DNA from: Saprospiraceae bacterium
GTDB taxonomy: Bacteria > Bacteroidota > Bacteroidia > Chitinophagales > Saprospiraceae
Reading direction: 5' to 3'
NCBI GenBank assembly: GCA_016718505.1
Contig: JADKDE010000001.1
Location: 448,501-512,500, forward strand
DNA length: 64,000 nt
The position numbers and the translations under genes are program-made. Under the pieces are notes generated by a model. It was not told the DNA's origin and searched no databases. It saw nothing but the letters and a program-made list of their open reading frames with translations. Below are positions 46,340-55,400 of this stretch, piece after piece (position 1 is the first letter of the stretch; the number at the start of each line of letters is the position of its first letter).

Positions 46340-46687
46340 ATGACAACAACAGATACACAGACGCCTATCGTTTTGACAGCAGGGGCTTTAGAGCAGCTGC
46401 ACATCATCAAAAAGGATCAAAACATTCCAGATGATTTTGGACTTCGAGTGGGTGTGAAAGGGGGTGGATGTTCTGGATTTAGCTATATCCTTGGTTTTGA
46501 CAAACCGCAGGAAAACGATCAATTTTATGAAATTGATGGATTGAAAGTAATGATGCAAAAGTCTCACAGCATCTATCTTTTGGGTATGGAAATTGATTTT
46601 ATCAATGGCTTAGAAAATCGCGGATTTATTTTTAATAATCCCAATGCCAAATCCACTTGCGGGTGTGGCACCTCGTTTAATGCTTAA
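46340..46687 (+). CDS. HesB/IscA-type iron-sulfur cluster carrier
   Basis: A 115-aa A-type carrier. The three cluster cysteines are present as GGGCSGFSY (residue ~49) and CGCGTSF near the C-terminus. It accepts Fe-S clusters from the assembly scaffold and passes them to apo-proteins. Which of IscA, SufA or ErpA it matches cannot be decided here. Its stop overlaps the stop of the convergent flippase gene by 11 nt (shared TTAATGCTTAA). Confidence 0.92.
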   Translation: MTTTDTQTPIVLTAGALEQLHIIKKDQNIPDDFGLRVGVKGGGCSGFSYILGFDKPQENDQFYEIDGLKVMMQKSHSIYLLGMEIDFINGLENRGFIFNNPNAKSTCGCGTSFNA

Positions 46688-48173
46688 AACGAGACAAAAA
46701 CTGGCTTTTTAAGGCTAAAAAGGTTTCTTTTTCAAGAAAATAAATAAATAAACCATATAGAATAAAGAGGAATATCGGAATCAAGATAAATTCTTGACCT
46801 ATAAACTTATTTATTAAAACCAGAAAAATACTCAGGGTGAAAATGCCATTTATCTTTCGCCAATTGTAAGGGATTTTTATATATTTTTTCCCAGCATAAT
46901 ATACCAAAACACACATCAAAAAATAACAAATCAAAGTGGTCCACGCAGCTGCTATATACCCATAATGCGGGATAAATAGGACATTAAGGACGATTGTAGT
47001 TATAGCTCCGAAAAGTGAAAAATATATACCTAAACGGGTATTATCTGTCGTTCGATACCAAATACTCAGATTGTAATATAGCCCATTGAATACATTGGCC
47101 AAGGTGACAATTGGGACGATGATCAGACCAGAATCATAAGAGCTGTTGAACACAAGAGACTTGAGTTGTGGCGTAAATAGAACGGTAAAAAGGAATCCCG
47201 TGCAAGCAAAAATAGTAAAATAAAGTGTTGCCCTAGCATAAAGCGCTGGAGCATTTGCTTCGTTTCTGGTTTTTAGGAAAAAAGGCTCGGCACCTAGGCG
47301 ATACGCCATGGTAAAAAGATTTATAAATATGGTCAAACGGTAGCAAGAGCCATATATCGCCGTCATCTCTTGATTTTCACTCATCGTACCTGGCAATAAT
47401 TTAACCATGAAAAGACGGTCAAACATCTCATTGATGATATAGGAAAAACTGACAATGACCAATGGCCAAGAGTACGACCACATTTTTTTAAGCAATTCAT
47501 AATCAATTTCCCATTCGATTTTGGGGAGCTTTTTTAAGGCAAGGAGCAAAACAACCAAACTACCGATGATATTGGCGATCAAAACATAGAGAATTCCATG
47601 CTTGGGTGAGTATATCGTATGTATCAGTGTGCTCATCAACCCTTCAGGCAAGGATTGGATGTATTTGGGCAAAATCCAAAGAAAAAGTACATTGAAGAAT
47701 ATGAGTAAAAAAATATTCAGAATCTTTAACACAGAATATAGCTTCGCCTTGCCGTGCAGTCGTAGATACGCAAAGGGTATTTCGGACAAAGTATCCAATG
47801 CGATGATGATTAGAGCCAACCACAAGACCTCGGACCTCGATTCTAGTCCATAAAAGGATCCAAACCAAGGGATCAACATAAAAAACAACAATGAAAAGAG
47901 AATCGTCGATAGCGAAATCGAGCTAATCGAAGTGTTAAGCACTTTTTGGTCTATATATTCCTTATCAGTAGCGTATCTGAAGTAGGCGGCTTCCATTCGA
48001 TAGGTAAATAATACCAAACAAAATCCGATGAGCGCATAGGTACTGACCAAAATTCCAACATCGGCTTTGCTAAATACATCCGTATGCAATCTATTGAGCA
48101 AAAAATAAATCATCCTGCCCAAGACGGTGCTTAGGCCATAAATCAATGTTTCGCTCCATAATTTCTTGAGCAT
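46677..48173 (-). CDS. Polysaccharide flippase (Wzx/MATE-like)
   Basis: A 498-aa integral membrane protein with about 12-14 hydrophobic helices, beginning ETLIYGLSTVLGRMIYFLLNRLHT. The layout fits the polysaccharide transport/MviN-like superfamily that flips lipid-linked oligosaccharides across the inner membrane. No glycosyltransferase cluster is adjacent, although a GT2 enzyme lies at 11.4 kb. Its 3' end overlaps the IscA-type gene by 11 nt. Upstream begins the lipoprotein cassette array. Confidence 0.85.
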   Translation of the reverse strand: MLKKLWSETLIYGLSTVLGRMIYFLLNRLHTDVFSKADVGILVSTYALIGFCLVLFTYRMEAAYFRYATDKEYIDQKVLNTSISSISLSTILFSLLFFMLIPWFGSFYGLESRSEVLWLALIIIALDTLSEIPFAYLRLHGKAKLYSVLKILNIFLLIFFNVLFLWILPKYIQSLPEGLMSTLIHTIYSPKHGILYVLIANIIGSLVVLLLALKKLPKIEWEIDYELLKKMWSYSWPLVIVSFSYIINEMFDRLFMVKLLPGTMSENQEMTAIYGSCYRLTIFINLFTMAYRLGAEPFFLKTRNEANAPALYARATLYFTIFACTGFLFTVLFTPQLKSLVFNSSYDSGLIIVPIVTLANVFNGLYYNLSIWYRTTDNTRLGIYFSLFGAITTIVLNVLFIPHYGYIAAAWTTLICYFLMCVLVYYAGKKYIKIPYNWRKINGIFTLSIFLVLINKFIGQEFILIPIFLFILYGLFIYFLEKETFLALKSQFLSRFKH

Positions 48174-48391
48174 AATAGAAAATACTATTTACAAATAGCG
48201 ATATAATTGAAAACAAAAGTAATGGAATAATAAGAGAACCAACCCATCCATGAATTTAATCTTGTCGAAAACCTTGAAATATTGGATATGGTCGAATCAA
48301 AATATTGTATTAACTTTAAGAATGAGCAATGGAAAAAAGCTGTTGCTACTAGGCTATTTTTAACTCACAGAATCTTCAGTCAATTTAATTT

Positions 48392-48499
48392 ATGGTATCA
48401 CAGCATTATAGAAACTATGATTATGGGCAATATCCATGCTTTATCCCTATACCCAATCACGCCATTCAAACGGTTCACAAATTTTATATCTGGGAATGA
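48392..48499 (+). pseudogene. Cassette 1 tail remnant (35 codons)
   Basis: The reading frame MVSQHYRNYDYGQYPCFIP ... VHKFYIWE matches the C-terminal ends of the fragments at 48960-49178 and 49664-49855. It begins abruptly, with unrelated sequence upstream, so it is a 5'-truncated copy. Its stop codon overlaps the start of the following lipoprotein gene as ATGA, preserving translational coupling. Function of the family is unknown. Confidence 0.55.
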
Positions 48500-48939
48500 A
48501 ATCTAATAGATTTATTTTTTTTATTGCTCTTGTAGTCAGTGGGTGTACCGCAGAGATGCATTATACTTTGATCAACTATAACAATGGGGAGTTTAAATAT
48601 GCACCAATGATAGAAAGCAATCAAGATTATCATATTTATATCACTGGACGGAAAAATGATCTAAAGGATACCTACAAACTGGAAAAATTTTGTTTGTATT
48701 ATGCTCAAAAATATGGAATAAAATTAACCGAAAGGGATTCTAGAACCATGTGGTTAATGTCCAAAGAATACTTTTCTATGGACGAAATTCATGAAGATAA
48801 TTTTATAGCAAGAGTTACAATTATGTGCGTAAATAATAATTTGGAAATTATACAAATAGCTCTTCTTGAGTGTCAAAATAGAGATTATCCTGTGCTTTAC
48901 CCCCCTCAAACGAATCACGAAGTGGTGCCGTGTCGATGA
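48496..48939 (+). CDS. Cassette 1 small lipoprotein (unknown family)
   Basis: A 147-aa lipoprotein. Signal and lipobox are MKSNRFIFFIALVVSGC, with the lipidated cysteine at residue 17. The mature part is rich in aromatic and charged residues, including NNGEFKYAPM, HIYITGRKNDLKDTYKLEKFC and a C-terminal YPPQTNHEVVPCR. The start ATG 48496 is chosen because it gives a proper lipobox and couples to the upstream fragment; an in-frame upstream ATG at 48436 would ruin the signal. It has two further paralogues downstream. I do not recognise the family; an immunity-type role is inference from layout. Confidence 0.75.
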   Translation: MKSNRFIFFIALVVSGCTAEMHYTLINYNNGEFKYAPMIESNQDYHIYITGRKNDLKDTYKLEKFCLYYAQKYGIKLTERDSRTMWLMSKEYFSMDEIHEDNFIARVTIMCVNNNLEIIQIALLECQNRDYPVLYPPQTNHEVVPCR

Positions 48940-48959
48940 TAAAGCGATAAAGGAGGGAT

Positions 48960-49178
48960 GTGATTGTAACATTTTTTTTATCAAAAAGTATTATATTTCA
49001 GGTAAAAGAATATTTTGGGGCAGGGATGAGCGATGGGGCAAGATGGAATTTTCCTAGTCTCGTCGATCAATGGGTTTTGCAACATTATAGAAACTATGAT
49101 TATGGGCAATATCCTTGATTTATCCCTATAACCAATCACACCATTCAAACCCAACATAAACTTAGAGTATGGGAATAA
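48960..49178 (+). pseudogene. Cassette 2 tail fragment with internal stop
   Basis: A frame beginning at GTG 48960 just after AGGAGG reads VIVTFFLSKSIIFQVKEYF and GAGMSDGARWNFPSLVDQWV, then HYRNYDYGQYP. A TGA at the position where the third copy has TGC (Cys) interrupts it; it then continues FIPITNHTIQTQHKLRVWE to a TAA. That stop overlaps the next lipoprotein start (TAATG). It is a pseudogene by a single base change. Confidence 0.55.
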
Positions 49179-49618
49179 TGTATAAAAAAGTCACTTTTTT
49201 TTTATTGTTATTATGTATAGCATGTTCTGGGAATTTGCCAAGTACAAAAATTTCCTATAACAATGGTGAGTTTGAATACGTGCCTATGTTTCAAGGCAAT
49301 GTTGCACATCATATCTATATCTCTGGAAAGAAAAACGATCTAAAGGATGGATACAAATTGGAAAAGTTCTGTATTTTTTACGCAAAAAAATATAAAATAA
49401 AATTAACAGAAGGGGAGCCAATCAATTTGTGGTTGATGTCTGAAGAATACTTTTCAATGGATCAGATCCATGAAGAGAACTTTATTGCTGTTTTGGCTTT
49501 GAGATGTACTCAAGGCAAAATGAGAATATCAAGTATTGCGATTTTTAAAAATGAAAATAGAGATTACCCAATAGACTACCCACCAAAAAATGATCACGAT
49601 TCAATGCCCTGCCAATGA
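49178..49618 (+). CDS. Cassette 2 small lipoprotein (unknown family)
   Basis: A 146-aa paralogue of the lipoprotein at 48496. The signal is MYKKVTFFLLLLCIAC with the lipidated cysteine at residue 16. The mature part keeps the family core (YNNGEFEYVPM, HIYISGKKNDLKDGYKLEKFC, MSEEYFSMDQIHEENF) and the YPP...H...MPC ending. It is more diverged than copies 1 and 3 are from each other. The start at 49178 overlaps the upstream fragment's stop, so expression is coupled. The function is not known. Confidence 0.75.
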   Translation: MYKKVTFFLLLLCIACSGNLPSTKISYNNGEFEYVPMFQGNVAHHIYISGKKNDLKDGYKLEKFCIFYAKKYKIKLTEGEPINLWLMSEEYFSMDQIHEENFIAVLALRCTQGKMRISSIAIFKNENRDYPIDYPPKNDHDSMPCQ

Positions 49619-49663
49619 TGAAGTGACATAGGAATGATGTGATAGTGGCTTTTTTATCAAAAA

Positions 49664-49855
49664 GTGCTATATTTCAGTGTGAAAGATAATTTTGGAGTCG
49701 GTATCCAAGATGGAGCAAAATGGTATTTTCCAGGTCTAGTAGAGCAGTGGGTTTTGCAACATTATAAAAACTATGATTATGGTCAATATCCATGCTTTAT
49801 CCCAATAACCAATCACGCTATTCAAACGGTTCACAAATTTTATATCTGGGAATGA
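49664..49855 (+). CDS. Cassette 3 tail fragment (63 codons, open)
   Basis: The only uninterrupted copy of the small upstream partner, starting at GTG 49664: VKDNFGVGIQDGAKWYFPGL, then VEQWVLQHYKNYDYGQYP and a VHKFYIWE end. Compared with cassette 2, sequence upstream of the GTG is also related but out of frame after a 1-2 nt change near CAGTGTG. It may therefore be a decayed 3' end of a longer ancestral gene. Its stop overlaps the next lipoprotein start as ATGA. Function is unknown. Confidence 0.5.
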   Translation: MLYFSVKDNFGVGIQDGAKWYFPGLVEQWVLQHYKNYDYGQYPCFIPITNHAIQTVHKFYIWE

Positions 49856-50294
49856 AATCCAATAGATTTATTTTTTTATTGCTCTTGTAGTCAGTGGGTG
49901 TACCGCAGAGATGCATTATACTTTAATCGACTATAATAATGGAGAGTTTAAATATGCACCAATGATAGAAAGCAATCAAGATTATCATATTTATATCACT
50001 GGACGGAAAAATGATCTAAAGGATACCTACAAATTAGAGAAATTTTGTTTGTATTATGCTCAAAAATATGGAATAAAATTAACCGAAAGGGATTCTAGAA
50101 CCATGTGGTTAATGTCCAAAGAATACTATTCAATGGATCAGATTAATGAAGAGAACTTTGTTGCAGGAGCTACGGTCAAGTGCATAAATAATAACCTGCA
50201 AATATGTGATATAATACTTTTTAGAAACCAAAATAAGAGATACCCTATCTTCTACCCCCCTCAGACGAATCACGAAGTGGTGCCGTGTCGATGA
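49852..50294 (+). pseudogene. Cassette 3 small lipoprotein, frameshifted in signal peptide
   Basis: Nearly identical at the DNA level to the lipoprotein at 48496, but the T-run in the signal-peptide codons is T7 instead of T8. The frame therefore reads MKSNRFIFLLLL and stops at a TAG. The remaining 127 codons from ATG 49911 (MHYTLIDYNNGEFKYAPM) are intact and would give a cytoplasmic, non-lipidated product if initiated internally. The change is either decay, slipped-strand phase variation or a sequencing error. Confidence 0.6.
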
Positions 50295-50401
50295 TAAAGG
50301 GGCATAGGAGGTATCGTCCCATCCCTTCCATCAACCCACAGAACCCTTAAAACCATCTCTCCTCAAGCCCAATACCACGCCCATGCGTCAGCGATCGTAG
50401 C

Positions 50402-50474
50402 CGTCTCGTCCATGACGAGAGTCCGCAGGACCACAGCGGCGCAGAGCGCGGCCCTCGACTCGTCGAGGGAGACG
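50402..50474. repeat. GC-rich multi-hairpin element
   Basis: A sharp GC-rich island in the 239-nt gap before the beta-barrel gene. It contains CTCGTC/GACGAG (50405-50419), GCGC-AGA-GCGC (50439-50449) and CCCTCGAC/GTCGAGGG (50452-50469). An alternative outer stem CGTCTC (50402-50407) / GAGACG (50469-50474) encloses all three. Composition is unlike the surrounding DNA. It may be a dispersed repeat, a terminator cluster or a structured RNA. Confidence 0.5.
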
Positions 50475-50508
50475 CCATCAAAATTCATTTTAATAGAAAG
50501 ATATTCCG

Positions 50509-50516
50509 TAAATTTG
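50509..50516 (+). promoter_or_regulatory. Bacteroidota -7 box for the beta-barrel gene
   Basis: TAAATTTG matches TAnnTTTG exactly and ends 17 nt before the ATG at 50534. No clear -33 TTG was found. Confidence 0.45.
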
Positions 50517-50533
50517 TGGATTAAAGGATTGAT

Positions 50534-51406
50534 ATGAAGAAAATTGTATTGTTATTTTGTTGTTTTTCGATGTTTCATATTTCGATGTCGGGGCAAATAA
50601 AATTTGGCCTTAGGGCGGGTATGAATATGTCAAAACTGCTGATACCGATTGAAAAAAGTAGTACGGGAGACAAATTGAATTCCAATGAATTTGTAACTGG
50701 GGGCGTGCACGTAGGCATCCTTTTTAAGTATGAGTTGATGGAAAATTTGTCTGTAAATAGTGAGCTATTATATACGCAGAAGGGCACTAGGAGGACATTC
50801 GAGGGAGACGGCTTTTATATCGTCAATCCAAAGATTGCGAATCCATTGATCATAAAAGGGGATAAAAAAAGCTTCGTTACCATCAGTAACTCTTATCTGG
50901 AAGTGCCGCTCACGATCAACTATAAGCTAGGGCCTGTGGAGCTAGGAGCGGGGTTCTATTCAGGTATTTTGTTAAGTTCGAAAGGATCTGGTGAAATCAA
51001 TATTATAGGCAAAAATCCAGTTTCGGATCGACTTTTGGTGCTTCTCAACCATAATTATCTTCGCGATAAAACGGTGGGGGCGAGTGAATACTCAAATATC
51101 AAGAAAAACAAGGTGAACGTGGCTGGCTCGATCATTGACTACCCATACGAGCAATCTGCGTATCACGATTTTGATCAAAAGGATGGGAATTGGTATTCGA
51201 CCCTAGATTTTGGTTTTGTGGGCAGTTTGTACTATTATTTCAACAAGAACTTTTTTGCAGGAGTGCGCATGAACTACGGCCTGAAAAGCATAGCGAAAGA
51301 CCAATATTTACTCTCTGACGCGTATTTGGATGGCACCAAGCCTCAAAAACTGGACGGAGGAGTTAAAAACTACAATTACCAATTCACGATTGGATTTACT
51401 TTCTAG
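50534..51406 (+). CDS. Outer-membrane beta-barrel (PorT-like) protein
   Basis: A 290-aa barrel protein. The signal peptide is about residues 1-20 (MKKIVLLFCCFSMFHISMSG). The mature start IKFGLRAGMNMSKL and the strand ELLYTQKGTRRTF are typical of the porin-like OMP_b-brl_2 family. The protein ends in a C-terminal phenylalanine after alternating residues (YNYQFTIGFTF). Its function is unknown; some relatives belong to T9SS or are general envelope proteins. The 3' end overlaps the convergent lpxD gene by 11 nt. Confidence 0.82.
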   Translation: MKKIVLLFCCFSMFHISMSGQIKFGLRAGMNMSKLLIPIEKSSTGDKLNSNEFVTGGVHVGILFKYELMENLSVNSELLYTQKGTRRTFEGDGFYIVNPKIANPLIIKGDKKSFVTISNSYLEVPLTINYKLGPVELGAGFYSGILLSSKGSGEINIIGKNPVSDRLLVLLNHNYLRDKTVGASEYSNIKKNKVNVAGSIIDYPYEQSAYHDFDQKDGNWYSTLDFGFVGSLYYYFNKNFFAGVRMNYGLKSIAKDQYLLSDAYLDGTKPQKLDGGVKNYNYQFTIGFTF

Positions 51407-52424
51407 TATCTGCCTCTAGTTTTTCCAATCGCTTCAAGAGTTCTGGAAGCTTTTTGAAAACAGAAAACGATCTCAAGAACGCCGTATAATCTAGGGCTGG
51501 TGAGCCGTACCATTTGGTTTTGGTTTCTTTGATGGAGGCATTCACCCCCGACTGCGCTTGGATCATGGTACCATCAGCTATTTGGATATGACCGACGATG
51601 CCTACTTGGCCTCCTATGAGGCAATCTTTGCCGATTTTGGAGCTACCAGCCACGCCTGCTTGGGCAGCAATGACCGTATTTTCGTTTATTTCGACATTGT
51701 GGGCTATTTGGATGAGATTGTCAAGTTTGACGCCTTTACGGATGAAAGTAGAGCCCATGGTGGCTCGATCGATTACTGTATTTGCCCCGATTTCGACATT
51801 GTCTTCTATGATCACATTGCCGATTTGATTTATCTTGATGTACTCGCCCTGTTCATTCTTTGTAAATCCAAAACCATCGCTTCCGATGACCACATTGGAG
51901 TGGATGATGACATTGTCTCCAATGATACAATCGTGGTATATTTTCACGCCGGCGTGGATGATGACATTGCGACCGACTTTTACATTTTCTCCGACGAAAA
52001 CATGGGGATAGATTCGGGTATTTTCACCGATACTAGCACTTTTGGAAACGCAAGAAAAGGCCTCTATGGTGCACTGGGTTGGGAGTACAGCGTTTTTGTC
52101 GATAAATGCAAGGCTAGAAATATGGTGATCGGTACTTGGGCTGACATTGAACTGAGAAAGTAAGGTTGCCACAGCTCCATATACGTCTTTGACACGAATC
52201 AGGGTAGGCGAATAGGGCTGACTTGGGACAAAGTCTTCGGATACGATGATAGCACTGCACTGGGTGTTGTACAAGTATGACTCATACTTAGAGTTTGCTA
52301 GAAAACTAATTCCACCAATTTCTCCTTCTTCAATTTTACATGGTTTCCAAACTTCAACATCGGGATTTCCTTCGCAGGTGCCATTTAATATGATGGCTAA
52401 AGACTTGGCGGAAACTTTCATCAA
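51396..52424 (-). CDS. lpxD: UDP-3-O-(3-hydroxyacyl)glucosamine N-acyltransferase
   Basis: A 342-aa LpxD for lipid A synthesis, adding the N-linked 3-hydroxyacyl chain. The N-terminal uridine-binding domain (about 1-105) has GGISFLANSKYESYL. Left-handed beta-helix hexapeptide repeats follow (IGENTRIYPHVFVGENVKVG ...), and the catalytic histidine lies in QIAHNVEI. A C-terminal helix ends the chain. The first or second methionine (52424 or 52421) may be the start. Confidence 0.95.
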   Translation of the reverse strand: MMKVSAKSLAIILNGTCEGNPDVEVWKPCKIEEGEIGGISFLANSKYESYLYNTQCSAIIVSEDFVPSQPYSPTLIRVKDVYGAVATLLSQFNVSPSTDHHISSLAFIDKNAVLPTQCTIEAFSCVSKSASIGENTRIYPHVFVGENVKVGRNVIIHAGVKIYHDCIIGDNVIIHSNVVIGSDGFGFTKNEQGEYIKINQIGNVIIEDNVEIGANTVIDRATMGSTFIRKGVKLDNLIQIAHNVEINENTVIAAQAGVAGSSKIGKDCLIGGQVGIVGHIQIADGTMIQAQSGVNASIKETKTKWYGSPALDYTAFLRSFSVFKKLPELLKRLEKLEADTRK

Positions 52425-52499
52425 AAGATATCTATTAGTTTAAATTTTTTAGCAAGATAAATTTTTTTTATAAAAATAGAAAATTCAATGGCTGGTATA

Positions 52500-55400
52500 T
52501 TACATATTTCTTCGGTATTGACCCCCGACGGCATAGAGAGAATGGGTCAGATCACCCAATGTTGCGTGTTTTGAAGCATCCATTAGGGCATCAAAAATAT
52601 TTTGGTTATTGACGGCTACTTGTTGGAGACCTTGGAGTTTTTGTAGGGCATTCTCCCTATCGATGGATTGTACTCGGGTCCTTGTATTGATTTGTTGAAT
52701 TTTTTCAGACTCATTGGCGCGGATGACTTCGCGTGGAAGTATGGTCGGTGAGCCATCCTTAGAAAGGAAGGTGTTGACCCCGATTATTGGGTATTCGCCA
52801 TTGTGTTTTAAGGTCTCATAATAGAGACTTTCTTCTTGGATTTTGGACCGTTGATACATGGTCTCCATAGCCCCCAAAACGCCCCCTCTTTCCGTTATCC
52901 GTTCGAACTCGACCAAGACAGCTTCTTCTACCAAGTCCGTAAGTTCTTCGATGATGAACGAGCCCTGGAGAGGATTTTCATTTTTGGCCAATCCCAGTTC
53001 ATGGTTGATGATGAGTTGGATCGCCATGGCCCTTCTGACGGACTCTTCCGTAGGCGTGGTGATGGCCTCATCGTAAGCGTTGGTGTGCAGAGAGTTGCAA
53101 TTGTCATATATTGCATAAAGAGCTTGAAGGGTCGTCCTAATGTCATTGAAAGAAATTTCTTGCGCGTGCAAGGATCTTCCACTGGTTTGGATATGGTATT
53201 TGAGTTTTTGGGATCGCTCATTGGCTTTGTATTTCAGCTTCATGGCTTTTGCCCAAATCCTCCTTGCGACGCGGCCAATGACCGCATATTCTGGATCGAC
53301 TCCGTTGGAGAAGAAAAAAGACAAATTGGGTGCGAAATCATCGATATTCATCCCCCGCGACATATAATATTCGACGTAAGTAAATCCATTGGCGAGCGTG
53401 AAAGCCAACTGGGTGATGGGATTCGCTCCTGCTTCGGCGATATGGTACCCAGAGATAGAAACCGAATAAAAATTTCTAATATGATTTTGGATAAAATAAT
53501 ATTGCATATCCCCCATGAGCCTAAGGCTAAATTCGGTAGAGAAAATGCATGTATTTTGAGCTTGGTCTTCCTTCAAGATATCGGCCTGAACCGTTCCTCG
53601 GACGGATTTTACAGCTCCCATAATTAGATCATTATAGACATCTGGCGGTAGCACTTCGTCCCCTGTGATTCCCAAGAGCAGAAGCCCGAGTCCATCATTT
53701 CCCTCAGGAATGGGTCCATGATATTTTGGCCGTTCGATGCCCTTTGCATCGTATTTGGCGGACAATTTTTCCTCGACCAAAGATTCTAATTTGTGCGCTT
53801 TGATGTATTTTTCGCATTGTTGATCAATCGCTGCATTCAAAAAAAAAGCACATATGATGGCTGCGGGCCCATTGATCGTCATGGAGACGGACGTTTTTGG
53901 ACTGCACAAGTCGAAACCAGAATACAATTTTTTAGCGTCATCCAAGCAGCAGATGCTTACGCCAGAGTTTCCGATCTTACCGAAGATATCGGGTCTGTAA
54001 TCGGGATCCTCACCATATAGCGTAACCGAATCAAAAGCCGTGGACAACCGTATGGCGGGCATATTTAAGGATAAATAATGAAACCGTCGATTCGTGCGCT
54101 CGGGACCACCTTCTCCAGCAAACATCCGCGTCGGGTCTTCGCCCTCTCTTTTGAATGGGAATACGCCTGCGGTGAAAGGAAATTCTCCAGGTACATTTTC
54201 ATTGAGCGACCATTTTAAGAGGTCCCCCCAATCCCTATATTTCGGCAAGACAACCTTGGGAATACGAGTATTGGACAAGGAGAGCGTATAGGTAGTTTGT
54301 GCCAATACTTTGTCCCTCACCTTATACTCGAAGACATCCTGCTTATATTGTTCAAATTTTGTATTCCAATGGGCTAAAATACGCCTAGAATCACCCGTCA
54401 AGTCCGACTCCAATTGGTTGTACAATTCTTCTAGGCGCTCGACATCGACATTTACCTTCGTATCTTCCTTCAAGATATTGATGGTATTGCGGATGGCGTA
54501 CAAGCGCGAAGCCAAACTGGACTGCTGTCCTATCCATTGATCAAAAGCGCGGTTATTTTCAGCAATTTCTGCCAAATATCGTATCCTAGCTGGTGGAATG
54601 ATATAAATCTTTTCGCTCATTTCATTCGAAATCTCCAGCGTCGAAGCGAAGTTTGATTGTGTTTTATTATTTAATAAAGAAATGATTTCTGCATAAAGCC
54701 TATTGGTACCTGGATCATTGAACTGAGAGGCGATGGTTCCAAATACGGGTAGGTCCTCCTCTTTCACATCCCATAGGTTGTGATTTCTTCGATATTGCTT
54801 TTTGACATCGCGCAAAGCGTCAAGCGCCCCTTTTTTATCGAATTTATTGATGGCGATGATATCGGCAAAATCGAGCATATCGATTTTCTCCAATTGAGAA
54901 GCCGCACCATACTCTGGCGTCATGATATAAAGCGTGATATCGGAATGGTCCACGATTTCAGTATCAGACTGACCGATACCCGAAGTCTCGAGTATGATAA
55001 GGTCAAACTGGGCCAATTTTAATATATCAAGTGTAGATTGAACGTATTTGGAAAGCGCGAGATTGCTCTGTCTCGTAGCCAATGATCGCATAAATACCCT
55101 AGGGCTATTCACACTATTCATCCGAATCCTGTCGCCTAATAATGCCCCACCAGTTTTTCTTTTCGAAGGATCAACAGAGACCACGGCGATATTTTTATCC
55201 TTAAAATCCAATAGAAATCTGCGCAATATCTCGTCCACCATGCTGGACTTTCCCGAACCACCCGTACCCGTTATACCGAGGACAGGGACCTTGGATGTGG
55301 CGATGATGGGCTGGATTTGTTCGCTGATCGAAGCATAGGCTTCGGGGCTGTTCTCTGCAAATGAAATGAGATGGCTGATGGCCACGTGCGATGTGCTTCG

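Noticed and set aside
48282..48506. 74-codon plus-strand frame before the first lipoprotein.
   Set aside because: It reads the cassette tail in the wrong frame; the frame ending in HKFYIWE is the one shared with the other copies.
51558..52163. A 201-codon plus-strand open frame inside lpxD.
   Set aside because: It is antisense to the hexapeptide-repeat region of lpxD; the periodic codons keep the opposite frame open.
52836..53627. A 263-codon plus-strand open frame inside icmF.
   Set aside because: It is antisense to a well-conserved mutase domain, with no homology or upstream signals of its own.
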